Assembly (NCBI GenBank): GCA_052161625.1
Contig: CP197412.1
Reading direction: 5' to 3' (one strand)
Source: JBKCUI01 sp052161625
GTDB taxonomy: Bacteria; Planctomycetota; Planctomycetia; Pirellulales; Pirellulaceae
Length of the DNA stretch: 64,000 bases
Shown: positions 8,113 to 16,353 of the stretch, in pieces
How the letters are laid out: each line of letters begins with the position of its first letter
How positions within the stretch are numbered: position 1 is the first letter of the stretch
Program-made: the position numbers and the translations under genes
Notes under the pieces: generated by a model
What the model saw: only the letters and a program-made list of their open reading frames with translations
The model's database searches: none
Told to the model about the DNA's origin: nothing

Positions 8113-10413
8113 ATGATCCATTTCCGGTGGTTGGGGCTCTGTATCGCGGCCGTCGCATTCATGGTGGCCCTTCCTGCATCGAACGAGCTTCGATTGGATC
8201 GCTCGCTGGAAAAGATGTTTCCCGATGACGCACCGACGCGCACGGCATTCGAGAATCTCGAACGAATCTTCGGTGTCTCCGAATTGATCGTATTTGCTTA
8301 CCGCGATCCAGACCTATGGACCGATGACGGTAGCGGATTGGATCGACTGCAACGCATACGAAAACGCGTCGAAGCCATTCCAGGAGTCGACTCGGCGCTC
8401 GATCTATCCAAATTGGATGGGATGCTCTCAAGTCTTCAACCCAGCGCATCGGGTTTCTTGGGTGCACTCAGTGGTTCGAAGACGAGCAAGCGTTCGTTGC
8501 TGGATGAAGACAACGAAATTGCGAAGGATCTGAAAAGGCTCTTTGAAGGGCAAACGCATGCCGCCGATTCAAATCTTGTCGCCGTCGCTTGTATTTTAAA
8601 GGAGAGCAGTTTACCCGGGGGGTATCGCGATGTTCTCACAGCGCTCCGATCCGTCGATTTGGAGTCGAACCAGAAGCCGCTGTTGGTGGGGAAGCGGGTG
8701 ATGCTTGAGGAGGGATTTGATGCGATCGAGGAGGATGGGAGGCGACTGAGTATTTACGTCGGTGGTACGTTGGTCGTGCTTTTGACGCTTGGCTTTCGAT
8801 CGTTGCGATGGGCCCTCATCACAATTGTCGTGGTGCAATGGTCATTGGTGGTCACCCGAGCCTTGCTTGTTCTCCTTGATTGGGAATTGACCATGGTCTC
8901 GTCGATGTTGGCCTCCATCGTCACCGTGATTGCTGTGGCGACAGCCATGCATTGGATGTTGGCCTTCCAACGATTGTGCCGCTCGGGTGCGAGTCCTGAA
9001 GAAGCGTTGCAGCGTTCCTTTATTTCGCTTCGAGGTCCGATCGCTTGGGCGTGCATTACCGACGCGATTGGCTTCGCATCGCTTACGTTTTCCAACGTCG
9101 GACCTGTGCAAGACTACGGCTGGATGATGGCCCTCGCATCCTTGGTCGTCTTGGTCGGTATCGTCCTATGCATTCCGGGGTTGGCATTGCTCCCGCTTCT
9201 GCCAGACCGTTTTCAGGAGCGTGTGTTCCTTTCACCCGCCATGCAGGGATTGCCCTGGCTGGAAGAGGATTGGCTCAAACCGGTTTTATTGCATGTCCAA
9301 AGCTGGGTTTGTCGTTTCCCGCACCACCTGATGCTGGCTTCCTCGGTTATCACCGTTTTGGCATTGCTGGGAAGTTTGCGAATCCAAGTGGAAACGGATT
9401 TCATCAAGAACTTTCGAAGCGACGCACCGATCGCGATCGCGTACCGAGCCGTCGAAGACGAATTGGGAGGGGCCGGAGTGTGGGATGTTATTGTTCCCTT
9501 CCCCAAGCCTGCGCGGGAGGAGGATTTGCAAACCATCCGGGAGCTTGAAAGCGAACTGCGTTCGATTGAGATCGAGACAAAAGACGGACCGCTTGCTTTG
9601 ACCAGCGTGATGAGCTTGGTCGATGCCGACGACATTGTCCGCCGAAACGCTTGGTTGGGCCCCATAGGTTTCGAGGGGCGATTGATTGGGATGCGTCCAG
9701 CGATGGGTAGCTTCTTTGACAGCTTGCTTGCCGAATCCAGAGACGATGGGAATAGCGACCAACGCCATTTGCGAATCTTGCTTCGTGCGCGAGAGCAGAC
9801 CGATGCCACGGGGAAAGAGAGTTTGATTCAAGCGGTTCGATCGGCGACCGATTCGTATCGAACGAAAACCGGGGTGCAACCCTTTGTTTCTGGTTACTAC
9901 GTTCTCCTGGCTGAACTTGTGCGAAGCGTTGTTTCCGATCAATGGATTTGCTTCGCGATCGCGTCTGTCGGGATCTGGTTCGCGATTGCGTTGGCCATGC
10001 GCAGCATCGTGTTTGCGACGGTAGCCTTGATTCCGAACGCGATTCCGAGCCTTTGTATTCTCGGATGGTTTGGCTGGACAGGGACACAAGTCAATTTAGG
10101 GGCTGCGATGATCGCGGCTGTTTCGATGGGGTTGAGCGTCGATTCGTCGATCCATTATCTAACTCGTTTCAGTCGCGAACGGAAGAACATAGGGAGCTTC
10201 GACGAGGCATTGAAGGCCGCTCAGTCGGAGATCGGTCTATCGGTCTTGTTCTCAACCTTTGCACTGATGATGGGATTCGGTGCATTGGTGATGAGTGACT
10301 TTTTACCGACTGTCGTTTTCGGAACCACGGCGGCGTGCACGATGTTAGGAGGAATGATCGGCAATCTGGTCCTATTGCCTGCCCTGTTGCAATCCGTTCG
10401 TAGGATCTTGTGA
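8113..10413 (+). CDS. RND-superfamily MMPL-type membrane transporter
   Basis: A 766-residue polytopic protein with the RND exporter architecture: one TM helix near the N terminus, an extracytoplasmic loop (~30-210), five clustered TM helices (~212-370), a TM helix near 400, a second large loop (~425-610) and a second cluster of five (~615-760). The two halves repeat. MVSSMLASIVTVIAVATAMH and the second-half AAVSMGLSVDSSIH correspond to the TM4 region, where proton-relay Asp residues lie in this superfamily. MMPL/hopanoid- or lipid-exporting members are the closest type; cargo is unknown. It is the third gene of the run headed by the FHA activator, so it could be the pump that system controls. 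Confidence 0.85.
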   Translation: MIHFRWLGLCIAAVAFMVALPASNELRLDRSLEKMFPDDAPTRTAFENLERIFGVSELIVFAYRDPDLWTDDGSGLDRLQRIRKRVEAIPGVDSALDLSKLDGMLSSLQPSASGFLGALSGSKTSKRSLLDEDNEIAKDLKRLFEGQTHAADSNLVAVACILKESSLPGGYRDVLTALRSVDLESNQKPLLVGKRVMLEEGFDAIEEDGRRLSIYVGGTLVVLLTLGFRSLRWALITIVVVQWSLVVTRALLVLLDWELTMVSSMLASIVTVIAVATAMHWMLAFQRLCRSGASPEEALQRSFISLRGPIAWACITDAIGFASLTFSNVGPVQDYGWMMALASLVVLVGIVLCIPGLALLPLLPDRFQERVFLSPAMQGLPWLEEDWLKPVLLHVQSWVCRFPHHLMLASSVITVLALLGSLRIQVETDFIKNFRSDAPIAIAYRAVEDELGGAGVWDVIVPFPKPAREEDLQTIRELESELRSIEIETKDGPLALTSVMSLVDADDIVRRNAWLGPIGFEGRLIGMRPAMGSFFDSLLAESRDDGNSDQRHLRILLRAREQTDATGKESLIQAVRSATDSYRTKTGVQPFVSGYYVLLAELVRSVVSDQWICFAIASVGIWFAIALAMRSIVFATVALIPNAIPSLCILGWFGWTGTQVNLGAAMIAAVSMGLSVDSSIHYLTRFSRERKNIGSFDEALKAAQSEIGLSVLFSTFALMMGFGALVMSDFLPTVVFGTTAACTMLGGMIGNLVLLPALLQSVRRIL

Positions 10414-10477
10414 TAAAGTACATCGGCGGGTTTGCAATCGTCGTGAACAAGCTTAGAAGTTCTGGTTTGAACCTGTT

Positions 10478-11071
10478 TTGAACATCAAGTCTGAGGAAGC
10501 TGTGGGAAGAGAACCGCTGGAAGCGGAATGCAAGTTTCGGGTGGAGAATGCCAGTCATCTCGAAGCCAAGCTGGCTGGTATCCAAGCCAAATTCGTGGCA
10601 AGAGAACATCACTGCGATACCTATTTGCGGCATCCAGCACGCGACTTTCGTGCGACCGACGAGGCGCTGCGGATTCGGGAAATCGACGGGCAGCCTCACG
10701 TCACATACAAAGGCCCTCGTCAACCGGGTCCGATCAAGATTCGACCTGAGATCGAACTCCCTTTAGGGCCAAATACCGCTGCACAGTGGCTTCAAATTTG
10801 GGAGCATCTCGGATTTCAGGTTGCTGCCAAGGTTGAGAAACATCGAGATGTGTACCAAGTCGAACAGGAAGGTCGATCGCTCACCGTTACGATTGACCGA
10901 GTTGAAAAGCTCGGTGTCTTTGCCGAAATAGAACGAGTCGTCGATAGTAACGAGGAAGCAGAAGCGGCGCAGCGCGACATCCTCGCGCTCGCCGAACGAC
11001 TGGGATTGGATAGGATCGAGCGACGCAGTTACCTTGGTCTGCTCCTCGAAAAATCGACCGACAAAGCCTAG
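10478..11071 (+). CDS. CYTH-domain protein (class IV adenylate cyclase / triphosphatase family)
   Basis: The CYTH signature ExExK is present as EAECK (residues 15-19). Alternating charged beta strands typical of the triphosphate tunnel follow: ALRIREIDGQ, VTYKGPRQPG, RPEIELPLG, VEKHRDVY, TVTIDRVEKLG, FAEIERVV. These features match the CyaB subgroup, whose members include class IV adenylate cyclases and inorganic or thiamine triphosphatases; sequence alone does not separate these. The TTG at 10478 lacks a ribosome binding site. GTG 10502, preceded by GAGGA, is a credible alternative start eight codons in and still retains the motif. It follows the transporter by 64 bases. Confidence 0.85.
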   Translation: MNIKSEEAVGREPLEAECKFRVENASHLEAKLAGIQAKFVAREHHCDTYLRHPARDFRATDEALRIREIDGQPHVTYKGPRQPGPIKIRPEIELPLGPNTAAQWLQIWEHLGFQVAAKVEKHRDVYQVEQEGRSLTVTIDRVEKLGVFAEIERVVDSNEEAEAAQRDILALAERLGLDRIERRSYLGLLLEKSTDKA

Positions 11072-11076
11072 GCCCC

Positions 11077-11562
11077 CATCTCGTCTACTCTTCGCGCCGT
11101 GGCGCCTTGGCGAGAAACTGGGATGCGTGATGAAGTGGCGCGCCAAGGCGCAAAGGTCGCAAAGAGAAAGAAAGTATCAAGAGAGAGAGGGTAAGTCGAG
11201 AATAGCGCACTCCGTTCAAGGGAAGCGTTGGCAATACAAATTGAATTTTCCAGCTGCTTCATCCGGAGGTCCTTCCCTCACCATCTCGTCTACTCGTTGC
11301 GCCGTTGCGCCTTGGCGAGAAACTGGGATGCGTGAAGAAGTGGCGTGCCAAGGCGCAACGCTCGCTAAGAGAAAGAAAGTATCAAGAGAGAGGGAAAGTC
11401 GAGAATAGCGCACTCCGTTAAAGGGAAGCGATGGCAATTCAAATTGAATTTTCCAGCTGCTTCATCCGGAGGTCCTTTCCTCACCATCTCGACTACTCTT
11501 CGCGCCGTGGCGCCTTGGCGAGAAACTCGGATGCACGAAGAAGTGGCGCGCCAAGGCGCAAA
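11077..11562. repeat. Tandem array of ~204-bp palindrome-bearing repeats
   Basis: Units start at 11077, 11282 and 11485 (periods 205 and 203; the third is partial). Each has a left arm with GCGCCTTGGCGAGAAAC, about 20 bases, then a right arm GGCGCGCCAAGGCGCAAA. The arms can pair into a long imperfect hairpin. The linker between units is conserved (AATAGCGCACTCCGTT, TCCAGCTGCTTCATCCGG). Related copies occur at 12515, 15807, 36033 and 55229. The stretch carries no credible gene. Confidence 0.88.
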
Positions 11563-11566
11563 TAGA

Positions 11567-12067
11567 TCAAACATTCATAGCTATTCGAACGAATCGCCAT
11601 CCCCAAATGATAAGCGGTAATAACATTAGGCAGCCAATGGCCCCGTAGTAAATAGGAACGAACCAACTGTAAGACTTCACAACTGCATTCGGCAATCGAA
11701 ACATTGACAGGATCCAAAACAGATCTCCTGCGTCATTTGTAGGGGGCTGACGATGGAGTACTCGCAGAAACAATGCACGTAGCAGAGTAAATACCACAGG
11801 AAGTCCAATCAGTGCCATCGCCACTACATAGAGTCCAATTTCAAACGCTGACGGAGAAAAGTCTGGCACTCGGATAAACGCCGGATCTTCCGGATCGTTT
11901 AGTATCAAAACGAGATTTACTGCTATATAGACCGGAACACTGAAGTAACTGATTGTAGGGAGCCGGAGCGATGGAAGTTTATCGACCTTCTCCCACATCA
12001 AAGATCGATGCTGTTGATGATGTTCGCTCTTGTCACCCGATCGCTTTACCATCGATTCCACCACCAT
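11567..12067 (-). CDS. Hypothetical membrane protein with about three TM helices
   Basis: Not recognised. Residues ~40-60, ~75-105 and ~140-160 are hydrophobic and could form three or four membrane helices; the N-terminal ~35 residues are polar and basic. It overlaps the end of the upstream ORF (12046-12456) by 22 bases, so the two are probably translated together. The stop lies within a few bases of the tandem repeat array, and the pair is bracketed by members of the same repeat family, so it could be accessory cargo. The alternative start Met6 would remove five residues. Coding status is inferred from length, hydrophobicity pattern and the overlap. Confidence 0.55.
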   Translation of the reverse strand: MVVESMVKRSGDKSEHHQQHRSLMWEKVDKLPSLRLPTISYFSVPVYIAVNLVLILNDPEDPAFIRVPDFSPSAFEIGLYVVAMALIGLPVVFTLLRALFLRVLHRQPPTNDAGDLFWILSMFRLPNAVVKSYSWFVPIYYGAIGCLMLLPLIIWGWRFVRIAMNV

Positions 12068-12456
12068 AGAAATTTCTGCAACGGACGTTTTGACTCATTG
12101 TCCTGCGTTGCACCTCGCATGAGGCCGCCATACTTTTCGGACCATTCGCGAGAGTTTTTTACCACCTCGCCACTTGGGTCAAAATAAAAGGCCTGACCTG
12201 CAGCCTTCGAATGAAATGCGATGGAACCGTTGGGGAACCAACGTACGGTTTCCAAATGTTGAATCCTGAGCAATAGAGTGCGTCGTTCCCATTGCACCCA
12301 GGCTCGCTGGCCATTGGGATAACAACCCGTCAATGGATAAGGGCGTGTCCACCAAAATATAATTCCTCCGAGAAAAAGTCCCAACGCCATATGGACGACT
12401 AACAATGTTCTGATATTGAATCTCGGTGTTTTTTTCCCAACTTGTAAAGTTGACAC
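12046..12456 (-). CDS. Small membrane-anchored protein with planctomycete RFNIRTLL N terminus
   Basis: The N terminus carries RFNIRTLLVV followed by a hydrophobic helix (~residues 17-40). From general knowledge this matches the FS(I/L)RTLL anchor that begins many small planctomycete membrane proteins. The C-terminal part has two short related stretches, GCYPNGQRAWVQWE and VRWFPNGSIAFHSK, like the YPNGxxx repeats seen in MORN/YwqK-type proteins, but only two are visible. The function is unknown. It overlaps the following membrane protein by 22 bases. Confidence 0.6.
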   Translation of the reverse strand: MSTLQVGKKTPRFNIRTLLVVHMALGLFLGGIIFWWTRPYPLTGCYPNGQRAWVQWERRTLLLRIQHLETVRWFPNGSIAFHSKAAGQAFYFDPSGEVVKNSREWSEKYGGLMRGATQDNESKRPLQKFLWWWNRW

Positions 12457-12514
12457 ATCTATTCCTGCATCTGTTCCCTATCTTTATTAGCACTTCGTCA
12501 TGTCGACGCCTCCT

Positions 12515-12607
12515 CATCTCTCGTCCCTTTGCGCCGTGGCGCCTTGGCGAGAAACTTGGATGTATCAAGAATTGGCGCGCCAAGGCGCAAAGGTCGCAAA
12601 GAGAAGG
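12515..12607. repeat. Single copy of the GCGCC-palindrome repeat
   Basis: Contains the left arm GCGCCGTGGCGCCTTGGCGA, a short linker and the right arm GGCGCGCCAAGGCGCAAA followed by GGTCGCAAAGAGA. The arm order and spacing match one unit of the 11077 array. It sits between the small membrane-protein gene and the sulfatase stop. Confidence 0.82.
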
Positions 12608-12614
12608 GTAAGGA

Positions 12615-14138
12615 TCAAGGATTGGTAAGGTCTGGTGCCCAGAGCCCCGGTTTGAGAGAGGGAGTTTCCCCTGATGGAGGATAAGTCGTTTTCACCGCCG
12701 CTTGAAGTTGTTTTGAGAGTTCTACTCGAATCGAATCATAGTCCGTTTCGTTTGCAAGATTGCGGATTTCATTGGGGTCTTTGTCGTGGTCATAGAGTTC
12801 TCGCCCACGTTCACCATCGGCCCATTCGGTGTACCGATATCGATCGGTCCGGAGACTATATCCAAAGAATCGCTTTCCGTCGGCACCGACGTTGGTTGTC
12901 ACCGCCGCCGCTGCTTGCCCGCCACCCCGCATGACTTGCGTTAGCGCCCAACCCCGCCCCTTCGTTTCCGGAGCATTAAGAATGGGAACGAGACTTTGGC
13001 CTTGCAGTGAGTCTGGCGTTGGGACCTGGCATAGTTCCGCCAGTGTCGGATAGAGATCGACGTGCGAGACGGGTGTCTTTGCGACTTGCCCTGCCTGCTT
13101 CGAGTTTGGAGTGACGATCAAGAGAGGAACGCGCGCGCTCTCTTCGAAAAGACTCATCTTTTGCCACAGCCCGTGCTCGCCCATGTGGTAACCATGGTCG
13201 CTCGTAAAGACGATGATTGTGTTGTCGGACAGTTTCAAACGATCGAGAGTATCGACGACGCGACCGACCTGGGCGTCCATGAAGCTAATACTGGCCAAGT
13301 AGGCTTGCCGAGCTTCTTGACGGAGTTCATCCGTCAACTTGTCTTGCTCCCTTTTGTAGCTTCCCAAGCCCGGTGGTGGGATATCCTTTTGGTCTTCCGT
13401 GACTCCTTGTACGAGCGGCATCGACTCTTTGGGATATTTGGAAAAATAAGTTTTCGGAGCCACGTAAGGAGTGTGGGGGCGAAAGAACCCAAGGGCTAGA
13501 AAGAAGGGGCGATCGTTCTGTTTGGAACATCGCTCCAGCACCCATTCCGCATCGGACGCCATCAGCCCATCGGTATGTTTGGCGTCTGGTTCAGGGGAAG
13601 CAAACCAGCTCAGCGTACCCCCGAATTGACCGGGGGTTAGGGAGAAGATCTGCGGTTCTTCTACCAATCGGTCGACGCCAGCGGGATTGATCTCCATTTC
13701 CCAGCTACCGGGATCGTCGTGCCCGTTGGTTCCAATCGAGCGAGGAACGTTGTAGTGATAGAGCTTCCCGATGCGAGATACAAAGTAGCCCGCGTTGCGA
13801 AACGCTTGCGGGAGACTTCGGTGCGTCGGAATGGTTTGACGGAAGATCTGAGCGTTGGCAAGGATCCCAGTCGAGTTTGGGTAGAGACCGGTAAGCATGG
13901 AGTTGCGGCTGGGGCCGCAAAGTGGGAATGTGCAATAGGCACGATCAAATCGCACACCTCGAGTCGCCAAACGATCGATATTCGGTGTTTTGGCCAGTGG
14001 GTCGCCGTAGCACCCGAGCATATTATTCAAGTCATCTGAAATAATGAAAAGGACATTGGGGCGACTATCGGCCGCCTGGGCGATCGTGCAACAGACGAAG
14101 AAAAAGAGCATCCCCAGGGAGAGGTGGAGTCGATGCAT
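12615..14138 (-). CDS. Exported sulfatase (iduronate-2-sulfatase-like, S1 family)
   Basis: A signal peptide ends near residue 22 (AQA|AD). The N-terminal metal-binding stretch NVLFIISDDLNNML supplies Asp35/Asp36. The catalytic motif CGPSR (Cys74) is the cysteine-type formylglycine site, so an FGE-type maturase is needed. The region PFFLALGFFRPHTPYV and the later VFTSDHGYHMGEHGLWQK supply further metal/substrate residues of the family. The 507-residue length is typical. Planctomycetes carry many such enzymes for sulfated marine polysaccharides; the exact substrate is unknown. The ATG at 14138 has GAGGTA about 10 bases upstream. No anaerobic maturase or polysaccharide lyase is adjacent. Confidence 0.93.
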   Translation of the reverse strand: MHRLHLSLGMLFFFVCCTIAQAADSRPNVLFIISDDLNNMLGCYGDPLAKTPNIDRLATRGVRFDRAYCTFPLCGPSRNSMLTGLYPNSTGILANAQIFRQTIPTHRSLPQAFRNAGYFVSRIGKLYHYNVPRSIGTNGHDDPGSWEMEINPAGVDRLVEEPQIFSLTPGQFGGTLSWFASPEPDAKHTDGLMASDAEWVLERCSKQNDRPFFLALGFFRPHTPYVAPKTYFSKYPKESMPLVQGVTEDQKDIPPPGLGSYKREQDKLTDELRQEARQAYLASISFMDAQVGRVVDTLDRLKLSDNTIIVFTSDHGYHMGEHGLWQKMSLFEESARVPLLIVTPNSKQAGQVAKTPVSHVDLYPTLAELCQVPTPDSLQGQSLVPILNAPETKGRGWALTQVMRGGGQAAAAVTTNVGADGKRFFGYSLRTDRYRYTEWADGERGRELYDHDKDPNEIRNLANETDYDSIRVELSKQLQAAVKTTYPPSGETPSLKPGLWAPDLTNP

Positions 14139-14320
14139 GGCAATGGATACCTCAGTACAAGATTGCGCGAAAAGTCACTTTCCGGACGATCCTTATGATA
14201 CTAGGAAGCCCAGGTATTGGGGCAGAAGGCGGTTGTGGTATTCTGTGGGTTAAAAGCTCTAAGCGGTGCGTGGGCAACCTAGTAGAATGCGGGAAGAGCC
14301 CCCGCTGCACGAGGCACTGA

Positions 14321-14354
14321 GGTTGGGCGTTTCGGTTGGGCGTTTCGGTTGGGC
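14321..14354 (+). repeat. 2.6 copies of a 13-bp tandem repeat
   Basis: GGTTGGGCGTTTC is repeated twice and followed by a third partial copy, GGTTGGGC. It lies about 60 bases upstream of the TatD-like start, in the leader between the divergent sulfatase and TatD-like genes. Confidence 0.8.
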
Positions 14355-14411
14355 ACTTCATTCGGCAGCCTGCACTCGCAAACGATTGCAGCAACAGGAG
14401 ATACAGACAAG

Positions 14412-15221
14412 ATGGATTACATCGATCCCCACATTCACATGGTTTCTCGCACAACCGACGATTACGAGACGTTGGCGAGGATGGGATGTGTTGCGATGAG
14501 CGAACCGGCTTTCTGGGCGGGGTTTGACCGTGGGAGTGTTGAGAGTTTCCGCGATTACTTCCGTCAATTGACCGATTTCGAACCCCGTCGAGCCGCTCAA
14601 TATGGAATCCGGCATTTCACTTGGCTTTGCATCAATGCCAAAGAGGCGGAAAACGTTTCACTCTCGCGTGAAGTCATCGCGATGATCCCGGAGTTCTTGG
14701 ACAAACCCAATGTCCTCGGCATCGGCGAAATCGGTCTCAATAAAAACACACGAAATGAATCGATCATCTTTCTCGAGCATCTGGAGTTGGCCATTCGGTA
14801 CAACCAGCAGATCCTTATCCACACTCCTCACTTGGAGGACAAGTACCAGGGGACGCGCATGATCCTCGATATGCTGATGGGTGATTCTCGAATCGATCGC
14901 TCGCGCGTGTTGGTCGACCACGTGGAGGAGCATACCATTGAAGCGGTCCTCGAGAATGGTTTCTGGGCCGGGATGACGCTGTACCCTGTCAGCAAATGTA
15001 CGCCCCAGCGAGCGGCTGATATGATCGAAAAATACGGCCCCGAACGTTTGATGGCCAACTCCGCCGGCGATTGGGGACCGAGCAAACCGACCGCGATTCC
15101 CGATCTCATCATGGAGCTCAAAAAGCGAGGTCATTCCCGCGAGCTTATTCGCAGGGTGGTTTATGAAAATCCCGTCACCTTCTTCTCGCAAAGCAAACCG
15201 GGTTTGTTCCAAGACGTTTGA
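14412..15221 (+). CDS. TatD-family metal-dependent hydrolase, EboB-like
   Basis: Residues 1-10 contain DPHIHM, the HxH metal motif of the amidohydrolase/TatD fold. GIGEIGLNKN supplies the Glu ligand, QILIHTPH and VLVDHVEEH the His ligands, and NSAGDWG the Asp. The strings DPHIHMVSRTTDDY and AGDWGPS resemble what I recall of EboB, the TatD-like member of the Ebo gene set; no other ebo gene is nearby. ATG 14412 with AGGAG 11 bases upstream is preferred over an in-frame ATG at 14349, which lies in the repeat leader. The next gene, moaB, starts 35 bases after the stop. The substrate is unknown. Confidence 0.82.
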   Translation: MDYIDPHIHMVSRTTDDYETLARMGCVAMSEPAFWAGFDRGSVESFRDYFRQLTDFEPRRAAQYGIRHFTWLCINAKEAENVSLSREVIAMIPEFLDKPNVLGIGEIGLNKNTRNESIIFLEHLELAIRYNQQILIHTPHLEDKYQGTRMILDMLMGDSRIDRSRVLVDHVEEHTIEAVLENGFWAGMTLYPVSKCTPQRAADMIEKYGPERLMANSAGDWGPSKPTAIPDLIMELKKRGHSRELIRRVVYENPVTFFSQSKPGLFQDV

Positions 15222-15256
15222 CGCGGTTCACGAAGCATACATTACATCGAGGAAGC

Positions 15257-15766
15257 ATGTCGGAATCCACGAATCAACATCGACGTGCGGCAGGTGGACA
15301 CGTCAACGTTTCCATCCTCACGGTGAGCGACACTCGCACGTTGGAAAGCGACGGGGGCGGAAAGCTGATCGAGGAACTTTGTCATGCCCGGGGCTTTCCA
15401 ATATGCGAACGACGCATCGTGCGGGATGAACGAGATGCTATTCGCCAAGCTGTTTTGGAGCTACTGGCAGAACGGCACTGCGAAGCGGTCCTCATCACCG
15501 GCGGAACAGGTCTCGCAGCTCGAGATTGCACCGTCGATGCGGTCGATGGGATCTATGACTCTGTCATCCCCGGCTACGGAGAGCTCTTTCGAATGCTTTC
15601 CTATCAAGAGATCGGATCGGCATCGATGCTCAGCCGAGCTAGCGGAGGGCGGATTGGCACCAAGATCGTATTGACCATGCCCGGATCAATAGCCGGCGTC
15701 CGGCTTGCGATGGAGAAGCTCATCCTCCCGGAACTTCCGCACTTGGTCCTGCACGCCGGCAAATAA
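15257..15766 (+). CDS. moaB: Molybdenum cofactor biosynthesis protein MoaB (MogA/MoaB family)
   Basis: The MPT-binding signature is intact: ILTVSDTRT near residues 20-28, LITGGTGLAARD at 79-90 including the catalytic-loop Asp90, and a C-terminal MPGSIAGVRLAMEKLI. These features define the MoaB/MogA fold, which adenylylates molybdopterin during molybdenum-cofactor synthesis in the cytoplasm. Length (169 residues) is normal for MoaB. ATG 15257 is chosen because GAGGAAGC lies just upstream; an in-frame ATG at 15218 lies within the previous gene. No other moa/moe gene is adjacent. MoaB versus MogA is assigned by size and the SMLSRASGG stretch. Confidence 0.9.
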   Translation: MSESTNQHRRAAGGHVNVSILTVSDTRTLESDGGGKLIEELCHARGFPICERRIVRDERDAIRQAVLELLAERHCEAVLITGGTGLAARDCTVDAVDGIYDSVIPGYGELFRMLSYQEIGSASMLSRASGGRIGTKIVLTMPGSIAGVRLAMEKLILPELPHLVLHAGK

Positions 15767-15806
15767 AAAACCTCTCCAGTTTCGAGAAGTTGTGGGATTG
15801 AAGAGG

Positions 15807-15955
15807 GTGGCGCGCCAAGGCGCGAAGCTCGCAGAGATGAAACTATCAATCCGTCTAAGGGGTGATGGAATAGCATTCCACTTCTTGCCAACCTACCTAC
15901 CGTTTCGCTTTCCCCCCCTCTGCTCCTTGCGCCGTGGCGCCGTTGCGAGAAACTT
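15807..15955. repeat. Rearranged copy of the GCGCC-palindrome repeat
   Basis: The right arm (GGCGCGCCAAGGCGC, 15807-15842) precedes the left arm (GCGCCGTGGCGCC, ~15921-15955) with about 80 bases between. This is the order of right arm, linker and next left arm in the 11077 array, so it could be a slice out of a former array. It fills most of the gap between the moaB stop and the converging gene. Confidence 0.75.
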
Positions 15956-15981
15956 CCCGCATCGATGAAGGCAGTACGGCT

Positions 15982-16353
15982 TCAGACGGCTTTGGTGATG
16001 GTGCCCAGATAGAAGGGTTCTTGGGCGACCAATTCGGTGCCATCGCTCAAGTAAAAGCGAACGCGGACGCACCAGGAGATCGTCAGGATTTTTCCTTCGT
16101 AGGACAGTGGCGATTCCGGCAACGGAACTTGAAGCCGTCGCGGATTGGACCATTCGATTGCAGCCAGCGAATTGCCGCTGACTCGTTGAAAGAAATGGAC
16201 TCCCATATCTTCGGAGCCCTTACCTTCGGTAAGCCAAATCACCGAGACTTCTACAGCAGCGATGGTGGATCGATCGATGTTGGAGACGGTGTACTCGAAA
16301 TCGAGAACATCGTTTGGCATGTAGGTGGGCTGTAGTCCAAGCAATCGGATCAT
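15982..16353 (-). CDS. Small beta-rich protein coupled to the upstream membrane protein
   Basis: Not recognised. An ORF open to 16461 exists, but ATG 16353 is chosen because it forms a 4-base ATGA overlap with the stop of the upstream gene, a typical coupling arrangement. The 123-residue product has no signal peptide or TM helix. Its alternating hydrophobic strands (VLDFEYTVSN, AAVEVSVIWL, TISWCVRVRFYL, PFYLGTI) suggest a beta-sandwich. It resembles the soluble C-terminal region of its upstream partner, so both may share an arrestin- or Ig-like fold; this is an inference from pattern only. Confidence 0.6.
   Translation of the reverse strand: MIRLLGLQPTYMPNDVLDFEYTVSNIDRSTIAAVEVSVIWLTEGKGSEDMGVHFFQRVSGNSLAAIEWSNPRRLQVPLPESPLSYEGKILTISWCVRVRFYLSDGTELVAQEPFYLGTITKAV

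Noticed and set aside
11034..11408. ORFs running through the tandem repeat array on both strands
   Set aside because: Their peptides simply translate the repeat arms (e.g. recurring LGEKLGC-type strings) and overlap each other on both strands.
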